Positions 37,367-45,402 of a stretch of 64,000 nt of DNA are shown here, piece after piece; positions within the stretch are counted from its first letter, which is position 1; each line of letters opens with the position of its first letter. The notes beneath the pieces were generated by a model. It did no database searches. It was not told the origin of the DNA and worked only from the letters and a program-made list of their open reading frames with translations. The stretch comes from Verrucomicrobia bacterium Tous-C9LFEB (lineage in GTDB: Bacteria > Verrucomicrobiota > Verrucomicrobiia > Methylacidiphilales > UBA1321). The position numbers were made by a program, and so were the translations under genes. The stretch covers positions 24,697-88,696 of the forward strand of contig NEUU01000016.1 in NCBI GenBank assembly GCA_002304345.1, written 5' to 3'.

Positions 37367-38545
37367 ATGAAATCTTCCCGCCGCGCTCCCGCTCCCCGTC
37401 CTCCCGCCAATGCCGACATCTGGGTGATGGCCGGTCAATCGAACATGGAGGGCTGCGGTTATCGTCGCGAGGCGTTGAAACCGGATCGCCGCGTCTGGTG
37501 CTTCGATCTGCAAAATCGCTGGGGCATCGCGAAAGATCCGATGCACGATTTAATCAACAGCACCGCGCCGGTGGACTGGAATTACCGCAAGGCGGGCGCG
37601 CCTCCCGAGATCAAGGCGAAGGGGGACAAGGCGATTCGCAAATATTGGGTCGATATGAACGCCAACGTCGGCGCGGGTCTTGGCATCGCGTTCGGAGCGG
37701 CCTACGCGCAAGCGACGAAACGGCCGGTGGGGCTAGTCGCCGCCGCGCATGGCGGAACGAGTCTGGAGGATTGGAATCCGAACCGGCTCGACCAAGGCTG
37801 GGAGAGTTTTTATGGCGCGATGATGGCGCGCATCCAACTCGCGGGCGGCAATCTGAAGGGTATCCTGTGGTATCAGGGAGAGTCGGACGCAAGCCCGGAA
37901 CTCTCCACGACCTACGCCGCGCGATTCACGCAATGGGTGAAAGCGGTCCGCCGCGATACGGGCATTCCGAATCTGCCGGTGATCACCGTGCAACTCGGCG
38001 TGGTGACCGATTTCAATGGTTCGGTCGAAGGCTGGAACGCGATGCGCCAGATTCAGCTCGATCTGCCCCGCAAACTCGCGAACACGGCTGTCACTTCCGC
38101 GATTGATCTCCAGATCAACGACACCATCCACATCGATGCGCCCGGTCTCGCCCGACTGGGCCGCCGCATGGCGCGGCTCGCGCTCGGTCTGGTGACGAAG
38201 AAAAAGGCGCTGGCCGATGGCCCGCGGGTGGTGAAGGCGGTGGCTCACCTCAATGACCGCAACTTCGGCGAGACCGATCTGACGATTACCGGCGTGACCG
38301 GCGCTTGGCAACCGGCCCGTGGCATCCATGGTTTTTCCGTGCTCGATGCCGCCGGAAAACCGCACCCCACAATTGGCGTGACGACCGCCTTCCGTCACCC
38401 GCGCAAGCCCAACTCGATCGTCGTCCGCACCAATCTCCTCCCGAAACGCGGCGACCAGATCGCCTATGGCCAAGGCCTCTTCCCGATCTGCAACGCCGTG
38501 GACGAAGCGGATATGCCGCTGCCGGCGTTTCGAATCAAAATTTAG
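37367..38545 (+). CDS. Sialate O-acetylesterase-like SGNH hydrolase (CE6 type)
   Basis: 392 residues. SGNH block I WVMAGQSNMEG (Ser25), then AAAHGGTSLEDWNP, LWYQGESDA and the catalytic His region DTIHIDAPGLARLGRRMARL match the SASA/carbohydrate esterase 6 family that removes acetyl groups from sialic acids or xylan. Unlike most members it has no signal peptide; the N-terminus is short, basic and Pro-rich (SSRRAPAPRPPA), so the enzyme may be cytoplasmic or the true start lies elsewhere. Monocistronic. Confidence 0.87.
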   Translation: MKSSRRAPAPRPPANADIWVMAGQSNMEGCGYRREALKPDRRVWCFDLQNRWGIAKDPMHDLINSTAPVDWNYRKAGAPPEIKAKGDKAIRKYWVDMNANVGAGLGIAFGAAYAQATKRPVGLVAAAHGGTSLEDWNPNRLDQGWESFYGAMMARIQLAGGNLKGILWYQGESDASPELSTTYAARFTQWVKAVRRDTGIPNLPVITVQLGVVTDFNGSVEGWNAMRQIQLDLPRKLANTAVTSAIDLQINDTIHIDAPGLARLGRRMARLALGLVTKKKALADGPRVVKAVAHLNDRNFGETDLTITGVTGAWQPARGIHGFSVLDAAGKPHPTIGVTTAFRHPRKPNSIVVRTNLLPKRGDQIAYGQGLFPICNAVDEADMPLPAFRIKI

Positions 38546-38622
38546 TTATAAGTAATTATATATTAATTACTTATATATAATTTGTTTTATTCTAATCTGC
38601 TCTAGGTCGGGTCCAGACAACA

Positions 38623-38712
38623 TCCGCCCTCAGCGAGGGCGGCTACATCCTGAGTTCCATCGAGGAGGTCACTCGTCGCGGTAGCGTTGTAGCCGGGCTC
38701 GCTGAGCCCGGA
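38623..38712. repeat. Family C paired-hairpin repeat, copy 2
   Basis: Same 90-bp organisation as 14694-14783: left core CCCTC-AGC-GAGGG, right core GGGCTC-GCT-GAGCCC, outer TCCG..CTACA and TGTAGCC..GGA fixed. The intervening spacer is also conserved (GAGTTC.ATCGAG..GCGGTAGCGTTG). Confidence 0.8.
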
Positions 38713-38726
38713 TGGGTCGGAAAGCC

Positions 38727-39644
38727 CTATCGCGGAATATATCCCGCCGCGATCTGCCACGCATTCCCCTGCTCGATATGCTCGATCAGGACCCGGCGCA
38801 GGCGGGTGTCGCGGGGCATCTCGGCGAGGTGGGCGGGGCGCTTCGGAATGTTGAAGATGAACGACCAGAAGCTGTCGTCGTTGGCGTTGTCCACGACAGC
38901 CGGTTGAAAGCGGTTTTGGAAATGGATGAGGTTGGATTCGGGCGGTAGGTAAAGCGCCAGTTGCCGGTCCATCATCCATGAGACGCAGATGAACGCCTTG
39001 TAGTTGTGCTCGGGAAAGTAGCGCGGGAAGAACTCGCGGGCCAAGGCGAAGGCGTGATCGCAATCCGCCGGAGTCAACGCGCCCTTGGCCGGGATGTGGA
39101 CGCTGATGACCGGGTCGCCTGCTTGCAAAAGCGGTGTCGTGCCAGTCTTTTTCGGCAGGTGGCAAAAGGCGGGGAAGGAGATGATCTCGAATCCGAGTCG
39201 ACCCAGCGGAACGAGTCGGCCCTGCGCATAGACCGAGGACCAGTTGATCAGGTCGAAACCCCAGACCCCGTGTTGCTCCCGGTAGCGGTGGAGCCAGCGT
39301 TCGAACTCGCCCGCCGTGGCCTGAATGAGCGCCTCGGGAATCTGCCGGGCACGCCATTGGTCACACAGGGCCGGAAGCGATGCGAAGTGGACGAAGGCAT
39401 AATAGAACGACCGCGCTTCGGCTTCCGTGGGCGTGAACTTCTCGTAGTCCGGGCAGGTGCGGTAATGACGGCAATCCCGGGGGAAACGTTCGACCGTGGC
39501 GGGATCGGCTTGGAGGACAGGGAGTGCCTCCATCAGGAGATTCGTAAACTCGGGGGTCAATCCCATCCACTGGCACAGGGAGAGCAAGACCTCCGGTTCG
39601 GGGAGGCGGTCGGCAGTGATCCGGTCGAAGTCGGGCCGGATCAT
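38727..39644 (-). CDS. GNAT-like acyltransferase-domain protein
   Basis: 305 residues. The N-terminal helical part (CQWMGLTPEFTNLLMEALPV) and a C-terminal GNAT-like fold (LGFEIISFPAFCHL, VISVHIPAKGALTPADCDHA, FICVSWMMDRQLALYL) resemble the family annotated as acyltransferase-domain/GNAT_C proteins in many bacteria. No characterised substrate. Its start overlaps the mnmG stop by 4 bp, so it is co-translated with a tRNA-modification gene. Confidence 0.6.
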   Translation of the reverse strand: MIRPDFDRITADRLPEPEVLLSLCQWMGLTPEFTNLLMEALPVLQADPATVERFPRDCRHYRTCPDYEKFTPTEAEARSFYYAFVHFASLPALCDQWRARQIPEALIQATAGEFERWLHRYREQHGVWGFDLINWSSVYAQGRLVPLGRLGFEIISFPAFCHLPKKTGTTPLLQAGDPVISVHIPAKGALTPADCDHAFALAREFFPRYFPEHNYKAFICVSWMMDRQLALYLPPESNLIHFQNRFQPAVVDNANDDSFWSFIFNIPKRPAHLAEMPRDTRLRRVLIEHIEQGNAWQIAAGYIPR

Positions 39645-41554
39645 GGGGTTTCGTCCGCACCGGAAGCGGACGCCCGCTTCTCCTTTTCGGCGCGGTCATG
39701 CTGCTTGGCATAGACTCGGAGCATGGCGATGTCGCTCGGGTTGATGCCGCTGATGCGGGAGGCTTGGCCGAAGGTTTGGGGCTGGATCTTCTTGAGCTTG
39801 GTCCGCGCCTCGAACTTGAGACCCTTGACCTCGTCGTAGTTCATCCAGGCCGGGATCGGCTGATGCTCGGTCTGGCGCGACTTCTCGATATGGGCCAGCT
39901 CGCGGTCGATGTACCCGGCGTACTTGATCTCGGTTTCGACCTGCACCGCGACGTCGGGGTTGACCGACTGGAACTGGGGCGGGAGATCCTTCCAGCCGTA
40001 GTCCGGGCGCTTGAGGTATTGGGCCAGACTCTGGCCGATGCCGGACTCATGTGGGGTGGCGGTGAGGAGGGTGCGGACTTCCGCCATGCTGGCCTGTTTG
40101 GCCCGAACCCGTTCGAGTCGCTCCGTGCTGGCCAGACCGACCTCATGGCCGCGTTCGGTCAACCGGAGGTCCGCATTGTCCTGCCGGAGCAGGAGGCGGT
40201 ATTCGGCCCGGGAGGTGAACATCCGGTACGGTTCCTGGGTGCCCTTGGTCACAAGGTCATCGATGAGGACCCCGATGTAGGCTTCGTGCCGACCGAGGAT
40301 GAAAGCGGGCTTCGACTGGACCTGCAGCGAGGCATTGATCCCGGCCATGAGACCTTGCGCGGCGGCCTCCTCGTACCCGGAGGTGCCATTGATCTGTCCG
40401 GCAAAGAAGAGCCCGCCCACCCGCTTGGTTTCCAGAGAAGGAAGCAGCTGGGTCGGGGGCGCGAAGTCGTACTCCACGGCATAGCCCGCCCGCATGATCT
40501 CGGCATTCTGGAGGCCGGGGATCGAGCGAATGAACGCGTACTGGACCTCGAACGGCAAGCTGGTTGAGCAGCCGTTCACGTAATACTCATCGGTGTGGCG
40601 ACCTTCCGGTTCGAGAAAAATCTGATGCCGCTCCTTGTCCGCAAAGCGCACCACCTTGTCTTCAAGGGAAGGGCAGTAGCGCGGGCCGATGCCTTGGATC
40701 ACGCCGCAATAAAGTGGCGATTTATCCAAATTTTGTTTAATGACCTCGTGCGTTTCAGCCGATGTATACGTTATGTAACAGGGCAGTTGTTCCACGTGGA
40801 ACATTCCGCCTTTCCATTCATTCAACGTGAAAATATCATCAGGGTCTGCCTTCAAATGATCAACCATGAAACTGAAAGCCGGCGCCGGTTCGTCTCCCGG
40901 TTGGATCGTACATTGACTAAAATCGATGCTCTTTTTGAGCAGGCGCGGCGGAGTCCCGGTTTTGAGCCGCTGCAGGTCAAGACCCAGATTCTTCAGCGAC
41001 GCGGACAACCCACTGGCTTGGTCGCCCATGCGACCCCCAGCGACGCTGTTCATGCCGACGTGCAGTAGTCCTTGCAGAAACGTGCCGGTGGTGACGATCA
41101 CGGTCCGCCCCCGGTAGCTGACCCCCAGGTTCGTGGAGACGCCGATCACCCGGTCGTTCTCGACCAAAATCTCCGCGATGCTTCCCTGTTTCAGATCAAG
41201 TCGTTCTTGCCGCTCGATCGTGGCCTTCATCCGAAACTGATACGCCTTCTTGTCGCATTGCGCGCGGGGAGCCCGGGTGCTGGGTCCCTTGCTCGCGTTG
41301 AGCATGCGAAATTGAATCCCGGTCGCGTCGGTGTTGATTCCCATCTCGCCGCCGAGCGCGTCGATCTCGCGCACAAGGTGGCCCTTCGCCAAACCGCCAA
41401 TCGCGGGGTTGCACGACATCTGCCCGATGGTGTCGAGATTCATGGTCAACAGCAACGTCTCGCACCCGGTGCGCGCCGCCGCCAACGCCGCTTCGATGCC
41501 GGCGTGGCCCGCCCCAATCACAATCACGTCGTAAGGCTTCGGGTAGGTAAACAT
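39641..41554 (-). CDS. mnmG: tRNA uridine-5-carboxymethylaminomethyl enzyme MnmG (GidA)
   Basis: 637 residues. FAD-binding motif IVIGAGHAGIEAA at 12-24, then the MnmG signatures GQMSCNPAIGGLAKGHLVRE and GPSTRAPRAQCDK. C-terminal tRNA-binding region (YIDRELAHIEKSR, LRVYAKQHDRAEKE) present. With MnmE it modifies wobble U34 of several tRNAs. Often found near replication origins; dnaN lies 11 kb away. A multi-hairpin repeat begins only 8 bp upstream of the start codon. Confidence 0.96.
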   Translation of the reverse strand: MFTYPKPYDVIVIGAGHAGIEAALAAARTGCETLLLTMNLDTIGQMSCNPAIGGLAKGHLVREIDALGGEMGINTDATGIQFRMLNASKGPSTRAPRAQCDKKAYQFRMKATIERQERLDLKQGSIAEILVENDRVIGVSTNLGVSYRGRTVIVTTGTFLQGLLHVGMNSVAGGRMGDQASGLSASLKNLGLDLQRLKTGTPPRLLKKSIDFSQCTIQPGDEPAPAFSFMVDHLKADPDDIFTLNEWKGGMFHVEQLPCYITYTSAETHEVIKQNLDKSPLYCGVIQGIGPRYCPSLEDKVVRFADKERHQIFLEPEGRHTDEYYVNGCSTSLPFEVQYAFIRSIPGLQNAEIMRAGYAVEYDFAPPTQLLPSLETKRVGGLFFAGQINGTSGYEEAAAQGLMAGINASLQVQSKPAFILGRHEAYIGVLIDDLVTKGTQEPYRMFTSRAEYRLLLRQDNADLRLTERGHEVGLASTERLERVRAKQASMAEVRTLLTATPHESGIGQSLAQYLKRPDYGWKDLPPQFQSVNPDVAVQVETEIKYAGYIDRELAHIEKSRQTEHQPIPAWMNYDEVKGLKFEARTKLKKIQPQTFGQASRISGINPSDIAMLRVYAKQHDRAEKEKRASASGADETP

Positions 41555-41561
41555 AGGTGAG

Positions 41562-41718
41562 TGGGGCGCTGCCCCAGACCCCGCTAAAGGGGGTGACCCC
41601 CTTTAGAAACCTCACTTTACGGCATTGCTTTTTCCGTAGCGGAAAAAGCAATGCCGTAAGTTGGGGTTCCAAGGGTATCATACCCTTGGCAGGAGGCTTG
41701 GAGGATGAAATCCTCCAA
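41562..41718. repeat. Family E multi-hairpin repeat, copy 2
   Basis: Five hairpins in 157 bp: TGGGGCGCTGCCCCA; AAAGGGGGTGACCCCCTTT; a 20-bp perfect stem with 3-nt TAG loop (41617-41659); CCAAGGGTA TCA TACCCTTGG (41669-41689); TTGGAGGATGAAATCCTCCA (41698-41718). Order matches copies at 33 kb and 63 kb but every stem is different. It separates hisI from mnmG and may block or end transcription there. Confidence 0.85.
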
Positions 41719-41738
41719 TATTGTTTATTATCAATGAC

Positions 41739-42155
41739 TTATATATGTTCCGGCAGAATCGTCAGTTGGTTTTGGTTCAGGGCGCGGTAATAGCAGGTGT
41801 GGCGGGTGTGACCGTGGGAGTCCTTGGTGTGGCAGACTCCGGCCTGGCGGGGGCGGACGAGATAGAGCAGGCTGTTTTGCTCGCAATTCACGCGCACATC
41901 CACGAGGTCGAGGTAATCGCCGGAGGTATCCCCTTTGATCCAAAGTTTATTGCGCGAGGTGCTCCAGAAGCAGGCGACCTGACGTTTCAGGGTTTCCTGC
42001 AGGGCGACCTCGTTGGCGTAAGCGAGCACGAGCACTTCTTTGGTCTCGGCATGTTGGACGATGACGGGCAGGACGGGGATGCCGGTGGCGGCGATCTTTT
42101 GGAGCTTGGTAAAATCGAGCGTCAGCTCGGAGCCTTCTTCAAGGTGGGTGGACAT
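41739..42155 (-). CDS. hisI: Phosphoribosyl-AMP cyclohydrolase HisI
   Basis: 138 residues from MSTHLEEGSELTLDF; the frame is open further upstream but that part is repeat sequence. Core block CFWSTSRNKLWIKGDTSGDY followed by LVDVRVNCEQNSLL and GVCHTKDSHGHTRHTCYYR gives the catalytic zinc cysteines and the Asp-rich site. Third step of histidine synthesis. It lacks the HisE domain found fused in some bacteria. No other his gene is in the window. Confidence 0.93.
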   Translation of the reverse strand: MSTHLEEGSELTLDFTKLQKIAATGIPVLPVIVQHAETKEVLVLAYANEVALQETLKRQVACFWSTSRNKLWIKGDTSGDYLDLVDVRVNCEQNSLLYLVRPRQAGVCHTKDSHGHTRHTCYYRALNQNQLTILPEHI

Positions 42156-42295
42156 GATCGTGATTCGTTTCCTGATTCCTGTTTCCTGAGGCGAAGAAAT
42201 CGTTCCGGTCGGCGTGCGGGTCCGAAACCGATTTTCGCGCAAGCCACCCAGTCTACTACAAAACAGGGCCGGGGTGAAGTCCCATCTCGTCCTAC

Positions 42296-42349
42296 CGACG
42301 GCGGCAAGCCGCCTCACAACAAAGCGGGAGCAAGCTCCCGCACTCCAAA
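42296..42349. repeat. Family D paired-hairpin repeat, copy 1
   Basis: GGCGGCAAGCCGCC and GCGGGAGCAAGCTCCCGC hairpins with the fixed end CACTCCAAA. Related copies at 55289-55404 and 62778-62837. Confidence 0.75.
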
Positions 42350-42395
42350 GGGTCCATCATCTCAAGGAACCTGTCCCTGCTTCCGTTTCGCGCTT

Positions 42396-42675
42396 AGAGC
42401 CTGCTTACAATCTTATCGGGGTGGCGCTGGGGTCGGAAGGCGTGGTGAAGGCGAGGCGCCAGCGACGATGGTATTTGAAAAATACCGGAGGAGCGCCGCA
42501 ACGGAGCCTGCGCCCGCCCTAACGGCCCAGTCCGAAGGATTGCCGGTCTTTTGCCGCCGAGCGGCGTTGTCGTGGCAGTCCAAGATCGCTGCGGATATTT
42601 GCCCTGCCTCTCCGCCTGGCCCGGCAGCAAAATCCCTTGGCAACGCCATCCCCGATAAGATCGCAAACAGGCTCT
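42396..42675. mobile_element. MITE-like element with about 31-bp terminal inverted repeats
   Basis: Left terminus AGAGCCTGCTTACAATCTTA (42396) and right terminus, read inverted, AGAGCCTGTTTGCGATCTTA (42675); both continue into TCGGGG(A)TGGCG. The 280-bp interior carries no coding sequence. Flanking bases are CTT on the left and GAG on the right, so no clear target duplication is left. The family of the parent transposase cannot be told. Confidence 0.6.
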
Positions 42676-42724
42676 GAGAACCTATCCACATTGTTCCTCG
42701 ATTATCCGTGGTGTCTTTCAAACC

Positions 42725-42939
42725 CGGAGGGTTTGCAGCCATTAGCCGGGGGTTGAGCGCAGCGACACCCCCGGTAGGCACACGCGAAAAATCCCTGACC
42801 CCGGAGGGGTCACAGCCATGAGTGATTACGTGAGAGTGGCTGCGACCCCTGCAGGGTCGGATGAAATGAGAACGTCTGTTCCGGGGGTGTCGGCAACGGA
42901 GTTACCTCAACCCCCGGCTAATGGCTGTAAACCCTCCGG
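42725..42939. repeat. Large nested palindrome
   Basis: CCGGAGGGTTTGCAGCCATT..CCGGGGGTTGAG (42725-42757) pairs with CTCAACCCCCGGCTAATGGC.. (42906-42939); GACACCCCCGG (42764-42774) pairs with 42881-42891; CCCCGGAGGGGTCACAGCC (42800-42818) pairs imperfectly with 42838-42856. The 215 bp could form one long cruciform. Confidence 0.8.
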
Positions 42940-43296
42940 ATTTTAGGAGGGGGAAAAATTTCAGACTCTCATTCTCACGTTCAGCGCCAATGCAAACCGG
43001 TCCTTGCTCGACAAGCTCAGGCTGACGGGTTGCTTGAAATCCGCTCTAGTGGATCATGTCTCGTGATGGGTTGTGCGAGCAGAACGTCTTTTTGTAGGGC
43101 GCGATGCACTCGCAACCCTCACTTCATCTGGCATGCTCCACAAACTATTTTCGATTTGGATAGACGCCTTCTTTTCACAGGAGTTCTCGTGATCACCGAC
43201 TCCACATGGCTCCTGACTTCTTGCGCCTTGCCGGAGCCGCCTGTTTTTTCAGCACCTTATTTATTTTTACCTTAACAGGCCCTAAATCGAAATTTT
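42940..43296. other. Repeat fragments, no gene
   Basis: Contains a broken family-B arm (43008-43026), the family-B tail TTGAAATCCGCTCTA (43034-43048), a broken family-A arm (TGTAGGGCGCGATGCACTCG, 43094-43113), and CACAGGAGTTCTCG..ACTCCACAT (43179-43207), which recurs at 58730-58757. No open frame of interest. Confidence 0.5.
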
Positions 43297-43782
43297 CTAC
43301 CCTGCGCAGAGGATTTCCGGCCAGATCGGGCGCAAGTCCTGATCCTTGAGCGCCGTCACGATATACGTGCGGTCGAGCGCAAAGGCCCGGCGCAGGCAAT
43401 CGCGAGCGATCGGGATCTCTCCCAACTGGCACGCATAGCACGCCAGGTTGAAATGGATCACCGCTTCGCGCGGGAATTTCGAAACCGCTTGCGAGAGGAT
43501 TGTGCGGGCCGTTTCGACGGAGTGGGCGCGGCGCGCGGCATAAGCCAGCGCGATGCTCCAGTCCGGCTCATCCGGCTGCAGTTTCGTCAGCTTGCGGGCG
43601 ATTCGCTCGGCCTTGGTCCATGTTCCCGAACGCTGTGCCAGCTCGAGGCGCAAAATCAGCCCGTCGATACTGTCTGCGGTCTCCGTGGAAAGTTCTCCCA
43701 CTTCGAGGGCCGCATCTTTAAGCATTCCGAGTTCAATGTACCCGAGGGCGGCACGTAACTTCATTTTGTCTGTAGCATTCAT
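43297..43782 (-). CDS. Small TPR-type protein
   Basis: 161 residues from MNATDKMKLRAALGY (a start four codons earlier is possible). Four TPR-like helical pairs, such as YIELGMLKDAALEVGEL, TKLQPDEPDWSIALAYAARR and FPREAVIHFNLACYACQLGE. No signal peptide. Function unknown; short cytoplasmic TPR adaptors of this type are common in Verrucomicrobiota. Confidence 0.75.
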   Translation of the reverse strand: MNATDKMKLRAALGYIELGMLKDAALEVGELSTETADSIDGLILRLELAQRSGTWTKAERIARKLTKLQPDEPDWSIALAYAARRAHSVETARTILSQAVSKFPREAVIHFNLACYACQLGEIPIARDCLRRAFALDRTYIVTALKDQDLRPIWPEILCAG

Positions 43783-43847
43783 CGTATCTCGCACGCATCC
43801 TGCGCACGTACACCTCGATGATTAGACGATTCAATTTCGTCTTTCAT

Positions 43848-44783
43848 TCATCTACCTCTCTTTTCGGTCTTAAATCCCGTAACTGAAGAACGAACCATGA
43901 GCGCCGCTGTATTAATCGCCTCGACCATACTGCTCGCATCGGCAACTCCCTTTCCCGCAAGGTCTAACGCCGTCCCGTGATCCGGCGATGTCCGCACCAG
44001 CGGTAATCCGAGGGAAATATTTACGCCCGTGCTAAATGCAATTAATTTGAACGGGATCAACCCTTGGTCATGGTACAGACAGACCACCGCATCGAAGCCC
44101 CCCTGCACCGCTCGATGAAACAAGGTATCCGGCGAATGCGGGCCCGTGATCGTGAACCGCTCCGTCTTTTCGTACCGACGCAGCGCTTTCAAGGCCGGGG
44201 CCAGAATCCGCGCCTCCTCGTTGCCAAATAAACCACCCTCGCCCGCATGCGGGTTCAGTGCGGCCAAAGCCAGGCGCGGTTTCGCGATACCAATTCGGCG
44301 CAGGAAAGCCGCGCTCGTCCGCGCCACATGAATAATCTTCGGCACGTTCAGTTGCTGGATCGCATCCAAAAGCGAGCAATGCGTCGAGCACAACGCCACC
44401 CGCAATTTCGCATCGGCCAGCATCATCACCACATCGTCTTCCTTCACCCCGCAATGGTGGGCAAAATATTCCGTGTGACCGGGGAAAGGGAACCCGATCG
44501 CCTCCATCGTCTCCTTCTGGATCGGACCCGTCACAATCGCGGCCAGCTCCCCCCGCTTCCACCGCGCGACGGCTTCATCCAGCGCGGCCAGAGCCACTCG
44601 CGCCGACTTCTTCGTGCTGCGACCCGGCGCGATTCCGCCCCGCTCGCCGATCACTTCATAGCGAAAACCCTTCGCCAGCTTGCCCGAACGCAATGCCTTC
44701 GCGATCACCTCCGGACCAATCCCCGCCGGGTCGCCAATCGTGAGGGCGATGAGGGGTAGGGAATGATCCTTAGGAGTCGGCAT
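43848..44783 (-). CDS. pdxA: 4-hydroxythreonine-4-phosphate dehydrogenase PdxA
   Basis: 311 residues from MPTPKDHSLPLIALTIGDPA. The opening ALTIGDPAGIGPEV and the metal-binding histidines in GHTEYFAHHCG, NPHAGEGGLF and CLYHDQGLIPFK identify PdxA of pyridoxal phosphate synthesis. The ATG sits inside the last codons of hicA (14-bp overlap). In many bacteria pdxA follows surA; here a hicBA cassette stands between the surA-like gene and pdxA. Confidence 0.93.
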   Translation of the reverse strand: MPTPKDHSLPLIALTIGDPAGIGPEVIAKALRSGKLAKGFRYEVIGERGGIAPGRSTKKSARVALAALDEAVARWKRGELAAIVTGPIQKETMEAIGFPFPGHTEYFAHHCGVKEDDVVMMLADAKLRVALCSTHCSLLDAIQQLNVPKIIHVARTSAAFLRRIGIAKPRLALAALNPHAGEGGLFGNEEARILAPALKALRRYEKTERFTITGPHSPDTLFHRAVQGGFDAVVCLYHDQGLIPFKLIAFSTGVNISLGLPLVRTSPDHGTALDLAGKGVADASSMVEAINTAALMVRSSVTGFKTEKRGR

Positions 44784-45009
44784 AAGCTCGCAGGAAGTCT
44801 TCACGCGAAATGCCGGATTGATTGCAGATCGTACGTAATGTAGATCCTTTTATCACTCCATGGTTGGGTAACGTAAGCGGAGTACGTGTACCATCCGAAT
44901 TGTGACGCAACATCGCGATATGCTCCCGCTCACGTATTATCTCAAAGCCAAGACTTCTAAGTGTCTTTATTACACGGGCCTTTGGAGCATCAACCGGAAA
45001 TTTGTTCAC
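44770..45009 (-). CDS. hicA: HicA-family mRNA interferase toxin
   Basis: 79 residues from a GTG codon. Small basic dsRBD-like fold: KVI-type start PKARVIKTLRSLGFEIIRER, the catalytic histidine in EREHIAML (His30, where most HicA have GSHH), and the C-terminal PNHGVIKGSTLRTICNQSGI. HicA cleaves mRNA in a ribosome-independent way. hicB lies upstream. A hairpin (45011-45025) ends 1 bp before the start codon. Lower GC than the flanking surA-like and pdxA genes, which suggests acquisition. Confidence 0.85.
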   Translation of the reverse strand: MNKFPVDAPKARVIKTLRSLGFEIIREREHIAMLRHNSDGTRTPLTLPNHGVIKGSTLRTICNQSGISREDFLRAYADS

Positions 45010-45010
45010 A

Positions 45011-45025
45011 AGGCAATTATTGCCT
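45011..45025 (-). promoter_or_regulatory. Hairpin at the hicA translation start
   Basis: AGGCAA TTA TTGCCT directly 5' of the hicA GTG, in the place of a Shine-Dalgarno site; a second hairpin ACACTT TATC AAGTGT lies at about 45032-45048. Together they could restrain toxin translation. Confidence 0.45.
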
Positions 45026-45071
45026 CATAGTGACACTTTATCAAGTGTTTATTTCGGCTTTGTAAATTAAT

Positions 45072-45299
45072 TTAAGCAAAATTTACAGCGCCTTCTGCTA
45101 CGAAAGCCTCTAATAAAGGAGATTCCTCTTCAAATACCTCTGATCCAAATGTCTCTACGTGAAAGGCCGCGGCCGATCGGGCATCAGACAAGGCCTCTTC
45201 ATATGTATCGCCCTGTCCCACAACCGCGCCTTTGAGACCTAGGGGATAGGCCACATAACCGTCCTCGTGCTTTTCGACGATAAATTTTAGTGTTTTCAT
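45072..45299 (-). CDS. hicB: HicB-family antitoxin (short form)
   Basis: 75 residues: MKTLKFIVEKHEDGYVAYPL followed by GDTYEEALSDARSAAAFHVE, the partial RNase H-like fold of HicB that binds HicA. The usual C-terminal HTH or ribbon-helix-helix DNA-binding domain is missing, so autoregulation by this protein alone is doubtful. Order hicB then hicA, 62 bp apart. Confidence 0.85.
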   Translation of the reverse strand: MKTLKFIVEKHEDGYVAYPLGLKGAVVGQGDTYEEALSDARSAAAFHVETFGSEVFEEESPLLEAFVAEGAVNFA

Positions 45300-45326
45300 G
45301 GACGTTATATTGGTTCTGCGCCTTAC

Positions 45327-45355
45327 TATATAACACTGTCGGCTAGAATTAGCAA
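45327..45355 (-). promoter_or_regulatory. Sigma-70-type promoter of hicBA
   Basis: On the minus strand TTGCTA, a 17-bp spacer and TATATA, with the -10 box ending 27 bp before the hicB ATG. It lies between the surA-like stop and hicB, so the cassette and pdxA can be transcribed independently of the surA-like gene. Confidence 0.55.
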
Positions 45356-45402
45356 AAAGATAGAGTAGATGCCTCAGGTAATCTTTGCAGACATACCGCT
45401 CA

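Noticed and set aside
42156..42317. N-terminal extension of HisI (frame open to 42317)
   Set aside because: The extra 54 codons run through repeat family D and have no HisI similarity; MSTHLEEG at 42155 matches the usual family start.
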